Shown here in pieces: positions 25,961 to 34,943 of a stretch of 64,000 bases of DNA. Within the stretch, counting starts at the first letter, position 1, and each line of letters opens with the position of its first letter. The notes under the pieces are model-generated. The model was not told where the DNA came from and made no database searches. It saw nothing but the letters and a program-made list of their open reading frames with translations. Position numbers and translations under genes: made by a program. Source of the stretch: an uncultured Acidobacteriia bacterium (GTDB lineage Bacteria > Acidobacteriota > Terriglobia > Bryobacterales > Bryobacteraceae); contig CAIRSA010000582.1 in NCBI GenBank assembly GCA_903881085.1, forward strand, positions 1-64,000, written 5' to 3'.

Positions 25961-28452
25961 AGATACTCAGGAATACAATTTTTCTTCTCTCGGCGGCCAC
26001 GCTTCCGTCGCTGGGCCAGTTGCTAACGCCAGCCGTCTGCTCCGGTTGTCACAACAAGCAAACGGCCATGGGCGGGCTGGATCTTGCCGCGCTGCCAATG
26101 CGTTTCGATGATCCATCCGTGCGCGACCGGTGGATTCGCGTCCATGATCGCGTGGCCAAGGGGGAGATGCCGCCGAAGGGTTTTACGTTCCCCGCCGCGC
26201 AACGCACGGCGATGTTAGGCCAACTAAGCCGCGAGATCCACAAAGCCGATTTCGCCGAGGTGCTGCGCGATGGCCGCGGACCGCTGCGCCGGCTGAATCG
26301 CGACGAGTACGAACAGAACCTGCGCGATGTTCTCCAACTGCCAAATCTCGATATCCGCGACATGCTGCCTGAGGATCGCGAGGGTCACCGCTTCAACAAG
26401 GCGGCCGAGACGCTAGACATGTCGAGGGTGCAACTCACCGCGTATCTCGATGCCGCCGAGGCGGCGCTGCGTCAGGCCATGGCCAGCGGACCAAAGCCTC
26501 CGCCCGCAACGAAGTTTCGCGCCGTTGGAACGGCCTTATTCCCGGAGAAAGGGACGTTCGGCGAACGCGAAGCGATGTTCTTTGCCCACAATAACCAGGC
26601 CATCGAGACCAAACAGCTTGACGCGTTCAAAGACGACGCCACAATCGAAATGGCGTTGTTTCGTTCGGCCCATTGGCCCTATTACGGCTATCCCAAGGGG
26701 TTCGTGGCCAAGCTGCCAGGGGCGTATCGCGTTCGATTTTCGGCCCGTGCAGTGGTGCAGCGCAAAGGCTACACGCTTGCCCCTGCCACTCACCCGGTTC
26801 CAATGACCTTCCGTGCCCGCAAGCCATCAGGGCCAGATGTCTCTGGCGACGTGCTCGCCACGGGCGGCATGATGGATATTCAGCCGGCACCTCGGGAGTT
26901 TGAAACCATCATCCAGCTTCGCAAGCAGGAGACCTTCGAATACAGCCCGCTTGGCTTGCCCGTGCCACTGGCGCGTAACGTGAAAGGAGGGCCACCGACC
27001 TATCGATACCCGCCGCTTCCCGAAGGTGGGCAGCCTGGTGTTGCCGTGCAGTGGCTGGAAGTGGAAGGACCGCTCGCCCCGGCCACTTGGCCTCCGCCGT
27101 CGCACCGCGTGCTCTTCGATGATCTCGGCGTAAATCCTCTTCCAGCCCAGCCGGATGAAGCCGCGCGGCGTCTGCTGCGCCGCTTCGCCGATTTTGCGTC
27201 GCAAGAGCCGGTGTCCGATGCCGCACTGGCTATGTTCGAACAACTTGTACTCGCCAGGCTGCGGAAAGGGGCCTCCTTCGCCGAAGCATTGCTGGCCGGC
27301 TACAAGGCGTTCCTCAGTTCACCCCATTGCCTCTATTTGCGCGAGCCTGAACATGCCGCGGACCAATTCCCCATAGCAACGCGCCTTTCGCACTTTCTCA
27401 CCAACACCAGGCCGGATGCCCGGTTGATGACCCTGGCGCGGGAACGCCGGCTTCGTAATTCCGCCACGCTACGCGCAGAGACCGAGCGGCTTATAGACGG
27501 TCCGGGCTTTGAGCGATTTGTACGTAACTTTACCGATTATTGGCTCAACCTGCGTCACGTTCGCCGTGATGATCCGGACATCCGTTTGTATCCCGAATAC
27601 CGCTTCGATAACTATCTGGTCGAGTCGATGGAACAGGAAACCCGCACCTTCTTCCAGGCCATGATTCGCGACAATCTACCCGCCAGTTCAGTGGTGACTT
27701 CGGATTTCATCTACGCCAATGATAGCCTTGCCCTCCACTACGGCCTGCCGCCACTCGCTGGTTCGGCCATGCGGGCGGTGAAACTGCCGCCGGGCAGTCC
27801 GCTTGGCGGGCTCATCACGCAGGCCGCCATTCTGAAGGTGACCGCTAATGGCACCACCACGTCGCCGGTCATACGTGGCGCGTGGATCATGGAACGGCTC
27901 ATCGGCGAGCCGCCGCCCCCACCCCCTGCGAAGGTTCCGGCCGTGGAGCCTGACATTCGCGGCGCCAGGACGATTCGCGATCTGCTGGCAATGCATACCA
28001 AAGTCGCCTCGTGTGCGGGCTGTCACGCACGATTCGACCCCGTTGGATTGGCACTTGAAAACTTCGATATTCTCGGCGCCTGGCGCACAAGATATCGGGG
28101 CATGGAGAAAGGGGAATCCGTCACCGGCATCGACCGCGCTGGTCATGATTTCGCCTACACTCTTGCCGGGCCCGTAGATGCGAGCGGCAAACTACTCGAT
28201 GGAAGAACGTTTCAGGACATCCGCGAACTCAAAGCGATCTTAGCCTCCAATCCACGGCAACTGGCGCGCAATCTGCTGCACCAGTTCACCGTCTATGCGA
28301 CCGGTTCGCCGGTTCGCTTTTCTGACCGCCCGCAGGTCGAGGCGATTCTCGACAGTCATGCCGCAACCGGGTTTCGCGTGCGCGACCTGCTCGTTTCGCT
28401 TGTGCAAAGCCCAATATTTCTTGGCCCCAGGGGAGAGCAAAAGAAGCCATGA
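25957..28452 (+). CDS. Planctomycete-type cytochrome c protein (DUF1587/1595/1592/1588/1585), module 3
   Basis: An 831-residue secreted protein. A signal peptide (TIFLLSAATLPSLGQ) leads to haem-binding CSGCH (about residue 30). DUF1587 follows (PLRRLNRDEYEQNLRDVLQL), then DUF1595 and DUF1592 (ATRLSHFLTNTRPDARL and a FTDYWLNLRHV segment). DUF1588 contains a second motif, CAGCHARFDPVGLALENFD. DUF1585 is at the C-terminus (LARNLLHQFTVYATG). The apparent start is TTG 25957, overlapping the stop of the DUF1501 remnant by four bases. It overlaps the DUF1552 gene by four bases at its other end, the usual pairing for this family. Role unknown; probably periplasmic. Confidence 0.87.
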   Translation: MKILRNTIFLLSAATLPSLGQLLTPAVCSGCHNKQTAMGGLDLAALPMRFDDPSVRDRWIRVHDRVAKGEMPPKGFTFPAAQRTAMLGQLSREIHKADFAEVLRDGRGPLRRLNRDEYEQNLRDVLQLPNLDIRDMLPEDREGHRFNKAAETLDMSRVQLTAYLDAAEAALRQAMASGPKPPPATKFRAVGTALFPEKGTFGEREAMFFAHNNQAIETKQLDAFKDDATIEMALFRSAHWPYYGYPKGFVAKLPGAYRVRFSARAVVQRKGYTLAPATHPVPMTFRARKPSGPDVSGDVLATGGMMDIQPAPREFETIIQLRKQETFEYSPLGLPVPLARNVKGGPPTYRYPPLPEGGQPGVAVQWLEVEGPLAPATWPPPSHRVLFDDLGVNPLPAQPDEAARRLLRRFADFASQEPVSDAALAMFEQLVLARLRKGASFAEALLAGYKAFLSSPHCLYLREPEHAADQFPIATRLSHFLTNTRPDARLMTLARERRLRNSATLRAETERLIDGPGFERFVRNFTDYWLNLRHVRRDDPDIRLYPEYRFDNYLVESMEQETRTFFQAMIRDNLPASSVVTSDFIYANDSLALHYGLPPLAGSAMRAVKLPPGSPLGGLITQAAILKVTANGTTTSPVIRGAWIMERLIGEPPPPPPAKVPAVEPDIRGARTIRDLLAMHTKVASCAGCHARFDPVGLALENFDILGAWRTRYRGMEKGESVTGIDRAGHDFAYTLAGPVDASGKLLDGRTFQDIRELKAILASNPRQLARNLLHQFTVYATGSPVRFSDRPQVEAILDSHAATGFRVRDLLVSLVQSPIFLGPRGEQKKP

Positions 28453-29705
28453 AAACACGCCGCCGATTCCTGCGCGCCGCGGGCGTTGCGCTCGCCATGC
28501 CCGCGCTTGAATGTTTTGCCCGCGCTCCAGAGCGCTGCATGCTGCTGATCTCGAACAACCTCGGCATACTGCCCAAACCGTTCTTCCCGCAAACCGTGGG
28601 ACGTGAATATACGCTGTCTCCCTACCTTGCCGCCATGGCTGAGTTCCGTAACGATTTCACGATTTTCAGCGGGTTGTCCCATCCGTCCGTGGAAGGCGGT
28701 CACAGCACGGAAAACTGTTTTCTTACCGGTGCACGTGGCCCCACCAAAAGCGGCTTCCGTAACTCGATCTCGCTCGATCAGTTCGCCGCCGAAAAGCTCG
28801 GGCAAGTCACGCGCTTCGCCACACTCAACCTCGGAGTGAATATCGACAAGGCCAACCGGAGCCTCTCCTGGACTCGCGACGGCGTGTTGCTTCCCGCCGA
28901 GGATAGCGCCCCGGCGCTGTACCGGAAGATGTTCGTGCAGGGAGAGCCGGCCGAAGTGGAACGCCAGCTTTACCGGCTGGAAGAACGCGGCAGCATTCTC
29001 GACACACTGCTTGACGACACAAAGCAGTTCAGCCGCGGTTTGGGCCGCAATGATCGCGCCCGCCTCGATCAATACCTGACAGCAGTGCGCGAAGTGGAAG
29101 AACGATTGCATTCGGCTGGCGAATGGGAGAAGCGGCCGAGACCCAATGTGGCCAGCCCGGAGCCCGCCGCGATTCAGGATAAGAAACTGTTCTTTGAAAA
29201 GTTTGATCTCATGCTCTCAATGGCGCAGCTGGCGCTGGAATCCGATTCCACTCGCATTGTCACGCTGATGGTCGACGCGTTTGCCACCCCGGTGTTCAAG
29301 CTGCATCCTGATCAGGATACGACCGACGGTTATCACAACTTGAGTCATCACGGACAGTCTGCCGAGAAGTTGCGGCAGCTCGATGATGCCGACCGGCAGC
29401 AGATGGCTTTGCTGCAAAAGCTGCTGCGGGGCTTGGCCGCAAAGCAGGTGGGCGGCCAGCGGTTGCTCGACCGCACCATGGTCCTCTATGGCAGCAACAT
29501 GGGCGATGCCAATACGCACGACAACACGAATCTGCCGATTTTACTGGCCGGCGGCGGATTCAAACATGGCCAGTACCTGGCATTCCGTAGCGACAACAAC
29601 AAGCCGCTGGCCAATCTCTTTGTTACCATGCTGCAACGGATGGGCGTGGAGACCGAGTCGTTTTCGAGCAGCACGGGGCGGATCGAAAACCTGGAGGCAA
29701 GGTGA
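28449..29705 (+). CDS. Tat-exported DUF1552 protein, module 3
   Basis: A 418-residue DUF1552 protein with a Tat leader (TRRRFLRAAGVALAMPALE). Family segments are LLISNNLGILPKPFFP, FSGLSHPSVEGGHSTENCFL, ISLDQFAAEKLG and TMVLYGSNMGDANTHDNTNLP. DUF1552 proteins regularly accompany DUF1592-type cytochrome proteins, as DUF1501 accompanies DUF1549/1553. It overlaps the upstream gene by ATGA and the downstream shikimate-dehydrogenase remnant by GTGA, so the three are translated together. Confidence 0.88.
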   Translation: MKTRRRFLRAAGVALAMPALECFARAPERCMLLISNNLGILPKPFFPQTVGREYTLSPYLAAMAEFRNDFTIFSGLSHPSVEGGHSTENCFLTGARGPTKSGFRNSISLDQFAAEKLGQVTRFATLNLGVNIDKANRSLSWTRDGVLLPAEDSAPALYRKMFVQGEPAEVERQLYRLEERGSILDTLLDDTKQFSRGLGRNDRARLDQYLTAVREVEERLHSAGEWEKRPRPNVASPEPAAIQDKKLFFEKFDLMLSMAQLALESDSTRIVTLMVDAFATPVFKLHPDQDTTDGYHNLSHHGQSAEKLRQLDDADRQQMALLQKLLRGLAAKQVGGQRLLDRTMVLYGSNMGDANTHDNTNLPILLAGGGFKHGQYLAFRSDNNKPLANLFVTMLQRMGVETESFSSSTGRIENLEAR

Positions 29706-30112
29706 GAGCCATGCTCCGCAACATGATTAGCGTTGTAACTCGCCGTACCGCAATGATGTTCGGCACCGCGGAATTGGCTGTGCACGACGCAATGACGGAC
29801 CGGCGCAACAATCGAATCGCCCGTATACGGGAGCTTGGCGGCAGCGTGCGTGTGGGGTCGCCCGATCCAGCCGGCTTCGACCTGGCGATCAACGCCACAC
29901 CCTCCGGGATGAAGCCGGACGATCTCATGTCGATCGATGCGGCCAGATTAGGGCCCGGTGCTTTCGCTGCCGATGTGATCACAGCGCCGGCACGAACGAA
30001 GTTTTTGGAAATGGCTGCCGCAAGAGGCTGTCGCACGATGCCTGGAACCGCAATGTTTGCCGCACAGGCCGATTTCGTTGCCGGCTTCTTGCTCAGTGCG
30101 CCGTGCCTTTGA
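29702..30112 (+). pseudogene. C-terminal fragment of a shikimate dehydrogenase (AroE-like)
   Basis: A 136-codon ORF. Residues from about 25 on read as the NADP-binding half of shikimate dehydrogenase: AELAVHDAMTDRRNNRIARI, then FDLAINATPSGMKPDD (compare the family's DLVINATPxGM), GAFAADVITAPARTKFLEMA and RGCRTMPGTAMFAAQA. The N-terminal substrate-binding domain (about 100-130 residues, with the catalytic Lys and Asp) and the glycine-rich nucleotide loop are missing. It starts with GTG overlapping the DUF1552 stop, so it is still translated, but it cannot carry out the reaction. A recombination end is more likely than a new function. Confidence 0.72.
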
Positions 30113-30131
30113 CGTGATAAAGAAGAGCGCT

Positions 30132-31769
30132 ATGAATGAGGTAATTTTAGAAGAGATGACCAGACGAATCGTACTCACGCTCGTGACATGCTGCATATCC
30201 GCCGCCGGCGCAACGTCGCTCGATGCTCCCAAACACGTTGGTCCGCCACAGGCGGAACACGCCGTGACGAACCGTGCTTTCACCGGCATTCCAAGCATGG
30301 CGGTGGCACCAAAAGGGCGCTTGTGGGCGAACTGGTACGCCGGCGTGACGCCGGGCGAGGACGAGAATAACTACGTGGTGCTCAGCACCAGTGGAGACGG
30401 CGGCGCGACGTGGACCGAGGTGCTCGTCATCGACCCCGATGGCAGCGGCCCTGTGCGCAGCTTCGATCCGGAGCTGTGGGTGTCGCCTGACAAGCGGCTG
30501 TTCCTGTTTTGGGCGCAGATGGACAGAAGCCGCCCCGACAAGCAACTCGGCGTCTGGTACATCGAGACCAAACAGCCTGACGCGGCGCGCCCTGTTTGGT
30601 CAAAGCCACGCCGCGTTGGCGACGGCGTGATGATGTGCAAGCCGCTCGTGCTGGCTTCCGGCGAGTGGGTGCTGCCCATCTCAAAGTGGAAAGCGCACGA
30701 TAACAGCGCGCAGATGATCGTATCGGCCGACAAAGGCAAAACCTGGAAGCCGCGCGGTGGCGCCAATGTGCCGGTGGATGTGCGCCAGTTCGACGAGCAC
30801 ATGTTCGTCGAGCGCAAGGACGGCTCGCTCTGGGCGCTCGTCCGCACCACCTATGGCATCGGCGAAAGCGTCTCCACCGATCGCGGCAAAACGTGGCCTG
30901 AGTTGAAGCCCTCCGCCATCCTGCACACGCCCTCGCGTTTCTTCATCCGCCGCCTGGCATCGGGTAATCTGCTGCTCGTCAAACACGGCCCGCTCGACGC
31001 ACGCACCAGCCGCTCGCATCTCACGGCCTACGTTTCGAAAGACGACGGCAAGACCTGGAGCGGCGGACTCATGCTCGACGAGCGGCCCGGCGTGTCCTAC
31101 CCCGATGGCCAGCAGACGCCCGATGGCCTCATCCGCATTATCTACGACTACAACCGAGTCACAGACCGCAACATCCTGATGGCGGCTTTCCGCGAGGAAG
31201 ACATCGCAGCTGGCAAGCCCGTCAGCAATGACGTGCAACTTCGCCAACTCGTCAGCAAAGCCACCGGCGGCCGGGAGAAGCCGAAGATCTCCACGGCCCC
31301 CGTCCACACCAACGCTGACGGCAAACCGATGCGCACTACCAAGCCCGGCACGCTCGCCAGTTCCGGTGCGAAACCACAATCGCTGGTGCCTGGCGCGAAA
31401 CTCTTCACGGACCGTGCTTACATTGCCGCCGGGCTTCCAGCCGCGCTCAATCGCGCCCACTTCCTCCCCATCGCCATGGACGGCCAGAAGACTGTCAAGT
31501 GCGAGCTAGCTGGCACGGTCTTTTTCCTCACGCCCGCGCTTGATCGCAACCGCGACTCGGTCGCGCAGGCGCTAATGGACCAAGGCTTTGAGAAGGTTGC
31601 TCTGCCCGAGATCCCGCTCTTCAGTCCCGCTTCGACCGCGAACTTCAGCACCCTTTTCCAAAAGGATTGCGCCACCGGTGAAACCATTCTCATCGGCAAG
31701 TGGGCCGTTCCTGTGTTCCTGCCAGCGCCGCTCGCCGCACTGCTCAACACCGTGCCTGGTCTCGAATAA
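30132..31769 (+). CDS. Secreted sialidase-like (BNR) protein, subfamily A, with C-terminal extension
   Basis: A 545-residue protein. The signal peptide (IVLTLVTCCISAAGA) is followed by a sialidase-like propeller with good Asp boxes: STSGDGGATW, SADKGKTW, STDRGKTW and SKDDGKTW. It shares SRFFIRRLASGNLLLVKHG and LMLDERPGVSYPDG with the proteins at 36117 and 40697, defining subfamily A. The last ~150 residues (from about 395) are an unusual extension that I cannot assign. ATG 30132 is listed; ATG 30156 would give a more conventional signal peptide. The canonical sialidase FRIP motif is absent, so the substrate is unknown. It converges with the FGGY kinase gene, overlapping it by 26 bases at the 3' ends. 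Confidence 0.72.
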   Translation: MNEVILEEMTRRIVLTLVTCCISAAGATSLDAPKHVGPPQAEHAVTNRAFTGIPSMAVAPKGRLWANWYAGVTPGEDENNYVVLSTSGDGGATWTEVLVIDPDGSGPVRSFDPELWVSPDKRLFLFWAQMDRSRPDKQLGVWYIETKQPDAARPVWSKPRRVGDGVMMCKPLVLASGEWVLPISKWKAHDNSAQMIVSADKGKTWKPRGGANVPVDVRQFDEHMFVERKDGSLWALVRTTYGIGESVSTDRGKTWPELKPSAILHTPSRFFIRRLASGNLLLVKHGPLDARTSRSHLTAYVSKDDGKTWSGGLMLDERPGVSYPDGQQTPDGLIRIIYDYNRVTDRNILMAAFREEDIAAGKPVSNDVQLRQLVSKATGGREKPKISTAPVHTNADGKPMRTTKPGTLASSGAKPQSLVPGAKLFTDRAYIAAGLPAALNRAHFLPIAMDGQKTVKCELAGTVFFLTPALDRNRDSVAQALMDQGFEKVALPEIPLFSPASTANFSTLFQKDCATGETILIGKWAVPVFLPAPLAALLNTVPGLE

Positions 31770-33243
31770 CAGACGGGCGGAACATCGGCGTCAGCCGGTC
31801 CGCCAATTCTACATACATCCGGAACTGTTGATCGTAAAGGCTTGCGTGCGCCGGAAAGGGGCGATACTCCTCCTCTACCGCCAGCAACGCGGCTGAGGCC
31901 TGCCGCTCATCCGCGTACCAGCCGAGCGCGCGCCCCACGATGGAAGCCGCGCCGAGCGTGGTCATCTCATGGTCGCGAAGTGCCAGCAGAGTCATTCCAG
32001 TAACGTCCGCCTTGATCGTGTTCAGGAGCCGGATCCGCGAGAGGCCCCCTGTCAGTTTCACTTTGCCGATCGGCACGTGGTTCGCGCTCATCACCGTTTG
32101 AATGTGCCGCAATGAGAAGCAGAGCCCTTCATAGACAGCGCGAGCCATGTCCGCTCGCGTGGTCGATCCCGTAATGCCAAAGAAGACTCCACGGGCATTC
32201 GCATTCCACAACGGAGCCCGCTCTCCCGCCAGATACGGCAGAAACAGCACGCCATTCGATCCCGGCGGGGAGGCGGCAACCAGCGTGTCAAATGCGCCGA
32301 AGCCGTCGCCCAGGAACTCACGCCTGGCCCATTCCAACGCACTACCTGAAGAGGACGTCGAACCCCGCACCAACCAGTTCGGGCTGGCAGGCAAAGGAAT
32401 GGAATAAACGCGACGCTTGCTATCGATGACCTGGGCTGGGTGCAAGACACCGAACGACGTGACCGTGCCCGATATATCCAGCGCGTCTCCGGTTTCTCCA
32501 AGCCCCGCGCCCAGATAAGCGGTCAAGCTGTCATAGGGAAGGGAGATGACAACACACTCCGGAAGACCCGTCTGAAACGCGATCTCTGGGCGCAACGTCC
32601 CGATTCGATCGCCAGCCTCCACCGCCGTGCCGAAGCGCGCAGCCTCCAAACCAAGTTCGCGCAGCAATGCAGAGGGCACGCCGCGCGCACCGGGCCGGGC
32701 GTAACAGCTATACGCGGAGTAAGTTTCCAGGCTGGCCCGGCCGGTCAACACGAAGTTCAGATAACCGGTGGAATCCAGCAAGTGCTGTGCTCGGGCATAA
32801 ACACCTGGCTCGTGGTGGGAAAGCCACAGCACCTGCGGTAGCAGGTCGCCACAAAACACTCTCCAGCCGGTTTGCTGTTGCAACTCACGGAAGCCCACTG
32901 TGGCCTCAATCTCGCCGGTATAGGCGGAGGGCCGCTGGTCACTATAGAGGATTGCAGCCCGCAGAGCGGCGCCCTGCCCATCCACCGCCACCATCCCGCC
33001 CAGTGTTCCACAGGCGGCAATCGCACGGATGCCGCATGCCAGCTCTCTTTCCGCCCCAACGGCGGCCATCAGTTCCAGCATCCCGCCACTCCACTCCGTG
33101 GCATCCTGTTCATGGCACGAACCGGCGCGGCGGGTGGAAACAGGTACGGACCTGCTAAAGAGCCGCTCGCCTCTACGATTGAGAACCGCCGCCCGCAGGC
33201 TCTGCGTCCCCAGATCGATCAGCAGAATGAGCTCCTCAGTCAT
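31744..33243 (-). CDS. FGGY-family carbohydrate kinase
   Basis: A 499-residue cytoplasmic kinase of normal FGGY length. The N-terminal LLIDLGTQSLRAAV is the phosphate-binding signature of this fold. The second half contains DISGTVTSFGVL, GVLFLPYLAGERAPLWNANARG and GGLSRIRLLNTIKADVTG. It should phosphorylate a pentose, hexose, polyol or sugar acid; xylulokinase-like enzymes are the nearest group I can suggest. It overlaps the upstream aldolase gene by four bases (33240-33243), so kinase and aldolase are co-translated and probably act in one pathway. The pair is divergent from a GntR gene, its likely regulator. Confidence 0.83.
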   Translation of the reverse strand: MTEELILLIDLGTQSLRAAVLNRRGERLFSRSVPVSTRRAGSCHEQDATEWSGGMLELMAAVGAERELACGIRAIAACGTLGGMVAVDGQGAALRAAILYSDQRPSAYTGEIEATVGFRELQQQTGWRVFCGDLLPQVLWLSHHEPGVYARAQHLLDSTGYLNFVLTGRASLETYSAYSCYARPGARGVPSALLRELGLEAARFGTAVEAGDRIGTLRPEIAFQTGLPECVVISLPYDSLTAYLGAGLGETGDALDISGTVTSFGVLHPAQVIDSKRRVYSIPLPASPNWLVRGSTSSSGSALEWARREFLGDGFGAFDTLVAASPPGSNGVLFLPYLAGERAPLWNANARGVFFGITGSTTRADMARAVYEGLCFSLRHIQTVMSANHVPIGKVKLTGGLSRIRLLNTIKADVTGMTLLALRDHEMTTLGAASIVGRALGWYADERQASAALLAVEEEYRPFPAHASLYDQQFRMYVELADRLTPMFRPSVIRDQARC

Positions 33244-34019
33244 GCCTGCGCCGGTCTTGCAGCCATGGCCTTCAAAGCAGCAGCTCCTTTGCGCATGGCG
33301 GAGGCCAGAATCCCGCGGTCCGATCCGTTCGCCAAAAAGCGAAAGCCCATGGAAAGGTAAAGCTCCGCCTCGGCTTCGTTTCGCGCCAGAATCCCAGCCG
33401 GCTTGTGGGAGCGGTTTGCCGCCTCAACCACAGAAAGCAGCGCTTCACGAAACCTTTCATCCTGTTGTGGCTCCTGGATTCCCATCGATATGCTCAAATC
33501 CAGCGGACCTACAAAGAGCAGGTCAATGCCTTCCACCGCTGCAATCTGCGCCGCGTTGGCCAGACCTTGGACCGATTCAATCTGTACTGCCAGCAGCACG
33601 GAGTCATTGGCTTCGCGGATGTAAGCCTCATAGCCATAGCCATACAGGCTCGCTCGGGTGGATGTCGCCGCCCCGCGCAACCCCAGCGGCGGGATGCGGA
33701 CCGCCTCCACGGCGGCGATCGCCTGCTCAACCGTTTCGATGTTTGGGAGCATCAAGCCGTGCGCTCCAAGATCCAGCACGCGCTTGATATCCGGAGCGGA
33801 AAGGGCCGTTACGCGGACGATGACCGAGGCCTCGCCGGCCTGCGCCGCCCACAGCTGGTGGGAAAGATCACGATAATCGCCTGAGCCATGTTCCAGATCG
33901 ATGAGGAGCCAGTCATAGCCGGCAAGTGCGGCGATTTCGGCAGAGACGGCTGACCCCAGATTGAGCCAGACGCCCATTTGGGGCTTCCCCATTGCCAGAC
34001 CGATTTTCAAGGCGCTCAT
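33240..34019 (-). CDS. HpcH/HpaI-family aldolase (2-keto-3-deoxy sugar acid type)
   Basis: A 259-residue class II aldolase. Family features are DLEHGSGDY (catalytic His), GLMLPNIETVEQA, the GLRGAA loop, AVQIESVQG (metal-binding Glu) and FVGPLDLSISMG (metal-binding Asp). Relatives cleave 2-keto-3-deoxyglucarate, 2-keto-3-deoxy-L-rhamnonate or similar acids to pyruvate plus an aldehyde. Its ATG is at 34019-34017 and a perfect TGGTACCA palindrome begins at that start codon. It is the first gene of the pair with the FGGY kinase and lies 106 bases from the divergent GntR gene. The neighbouring rhamnosidases make a rhamnonate route attractive but unproven. Confidence 0.83.
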   Translation of the reverse strand: MSALKIGLAMGKPQMGVWLNLGSAVSAEIAALAGYDWLLIDLEHGSGDYRDLSHQLWAAQAGEASVIVRVTALSAPDIKRVLDLGAHGLMLPNIETVEQAIAAVEAVRIPPLGLRGAATSTRASLYGYGYEAYIREANDSVLLAVQIESVQGLANAAQIAAVEGIDLLFVGPLDLSISMGIQEPQQDERFREALLSVVEAANRSHKPAGILARNEAEAELYLSMGFRFLANGSDRGILASAMRKGAAALKAMAARPAQA

Positions 34020-34050
34020 GGTACCAAGTATGCAATCGCCGGGAATAAAA

Positions 34051-34067
34051 TGTCAAACAGCATGACA
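34051..34067. promoter_or_regulatory. Inverted repeat TGTCA-N7-TGACA in a divergent promoter region
   Basis: TGTCAAACAGCATGACA has perfect 5-bp arms. It lies midway between the aldolase start (34019) and the GntR start (34126), the expected place for an operator controlling both directions. I could not place -35/-10 boxes with confidence. Confidence 0.45.
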
Positions 34068-34125
34068 GATATGTTATAAGCTCGTGCTCCACCCCCTTTC
34101 AGGCATCTGTTGCTATGATGGAGTC

Positions 34126-34869
34126 GTGTCAAAGCGGCCTGTCAGTAGACCTGCGCGTGTGGAGGGCGACCTCGCCGAACGTGCCTACCAGTACATCCTG
34201 GATCGCATTCTGCGCGGCGTGTGGCCGCTTGGTGCGGAGATCAGCCGGCGCGCCATTGCCGCCGATCTGGGCGCAAGCGTGCTCCCTGTTAGCGAGGCGC
34301 TGCAACGGCTGGAGCAGGAACTGCTGGTGGAAAGCGGGCGGCGGGTAGGAACCAGGATTCGGATACCGACTCCGCAGGAGATTCGCGGCTTCTGCATTGT
34401 GAGGGAGGCGTTGGAAACGCAGGCGGCGCGCCTGTTTGCCGAGCGGGCCGGCGCGGCCGAGCGGCGCGAAATCGTAGCCTTGGCTGCCAGATTGGACGGG
34501 CTTTACGAGGAAAACGCCGAACATCCTGAGCAGGCAACCGAAGATTCACTCCATGCGTTGCGGCTCAGCCACCTGGATTTCCACCTCAGAATCGCCGATG
34601 GCTCGGCGTGCCCTTACCTCCGCCACCAGATTGAAAAGAACCAGCACTTGGTGTTCAACTCTTTCTATGACAAACTCTTCGGTGCCCGCAGGCTGCCCAG
34701 GAATTGGCATGTTTCGATGGCCGAGGCGGTGGCTTCCGGCCATATGGATGAGGCTGATCGTGCCACACGGATGCACGTCCGCCACCACCTGGAAGAGATC
34801 ATGTACCGGTTGGAACCCTACCTCAGTCTGGATCACGGCCGCATCGCAACAGATCGACTGGCGCTCTAA
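34126..34869 (+). CDS. GntR-family regulator (FCD type), divergent from kinase/aldolase pair
   Basis: A 247-residue regulator. The N-terminal winged helix (AERAYQYILDRILRG; RAIAADLGASVLPVSEALQR) is followed by an FCD effector domain (CIVREALETQAARLFAERA; LRLSHLDFHLRIADGS). It is clearly paralogous to the regulator at 45119: LxERAY, VREALETxxARLFAE and VESGRRVGTRIRI against VESRPRAGTRVRI. I use GTG 34126 because the fold begins soon after; the frame is open back to GTG 34084 and the ribosome-binding site is not decisive. The inverted repeat at 34051 is its probable operator. Confidence 0.82.
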   Translation: MSKRPVSRPARVEGDLAERAYQYILDRILRGVWPLGAEISRRAIAADLGASVLPVSEALQRLEQELLVESGRRVGTRIRIPTPQEIRGFCIVREALETQAARLFAERAGAAERREIVALAARLDGLYEENAEHPEQATEDSLHALRLSHLDFHLRIADGSACPYLRHQIEKNQHLVFNSFYDKLFGARRLPRNWHVSMAEAVASGHMDEADRATRMHVRHHLEEIMYRLEPYLSLDHGRIATDRLAL

Positions 34870-34887
34870 ACATGTTTTTCGGTCACA

Positions 34888-34916
34888 TTGACATTGTAAA
34901 TTGGGCCGAATAGAAT
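34888..34916 (+). promoter_or_regulatory. Strong promoter of the sialidase-like gene at 34944
   Basis: TTGACA (34888-34893), a 17-base spacer and TAGAAT (34911-34916) fit sigma70 closely. The expected start site is about 20 bases before the ATG. The block ATTGGnnCGAATAGAAnnTCAG around this -10 recurs before the GH32-like gene at 43004. Confidence 0.6.
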
Positions 34917-34943
34917 TTCAGTTTGGAGAACGGGGAGAAGTCC

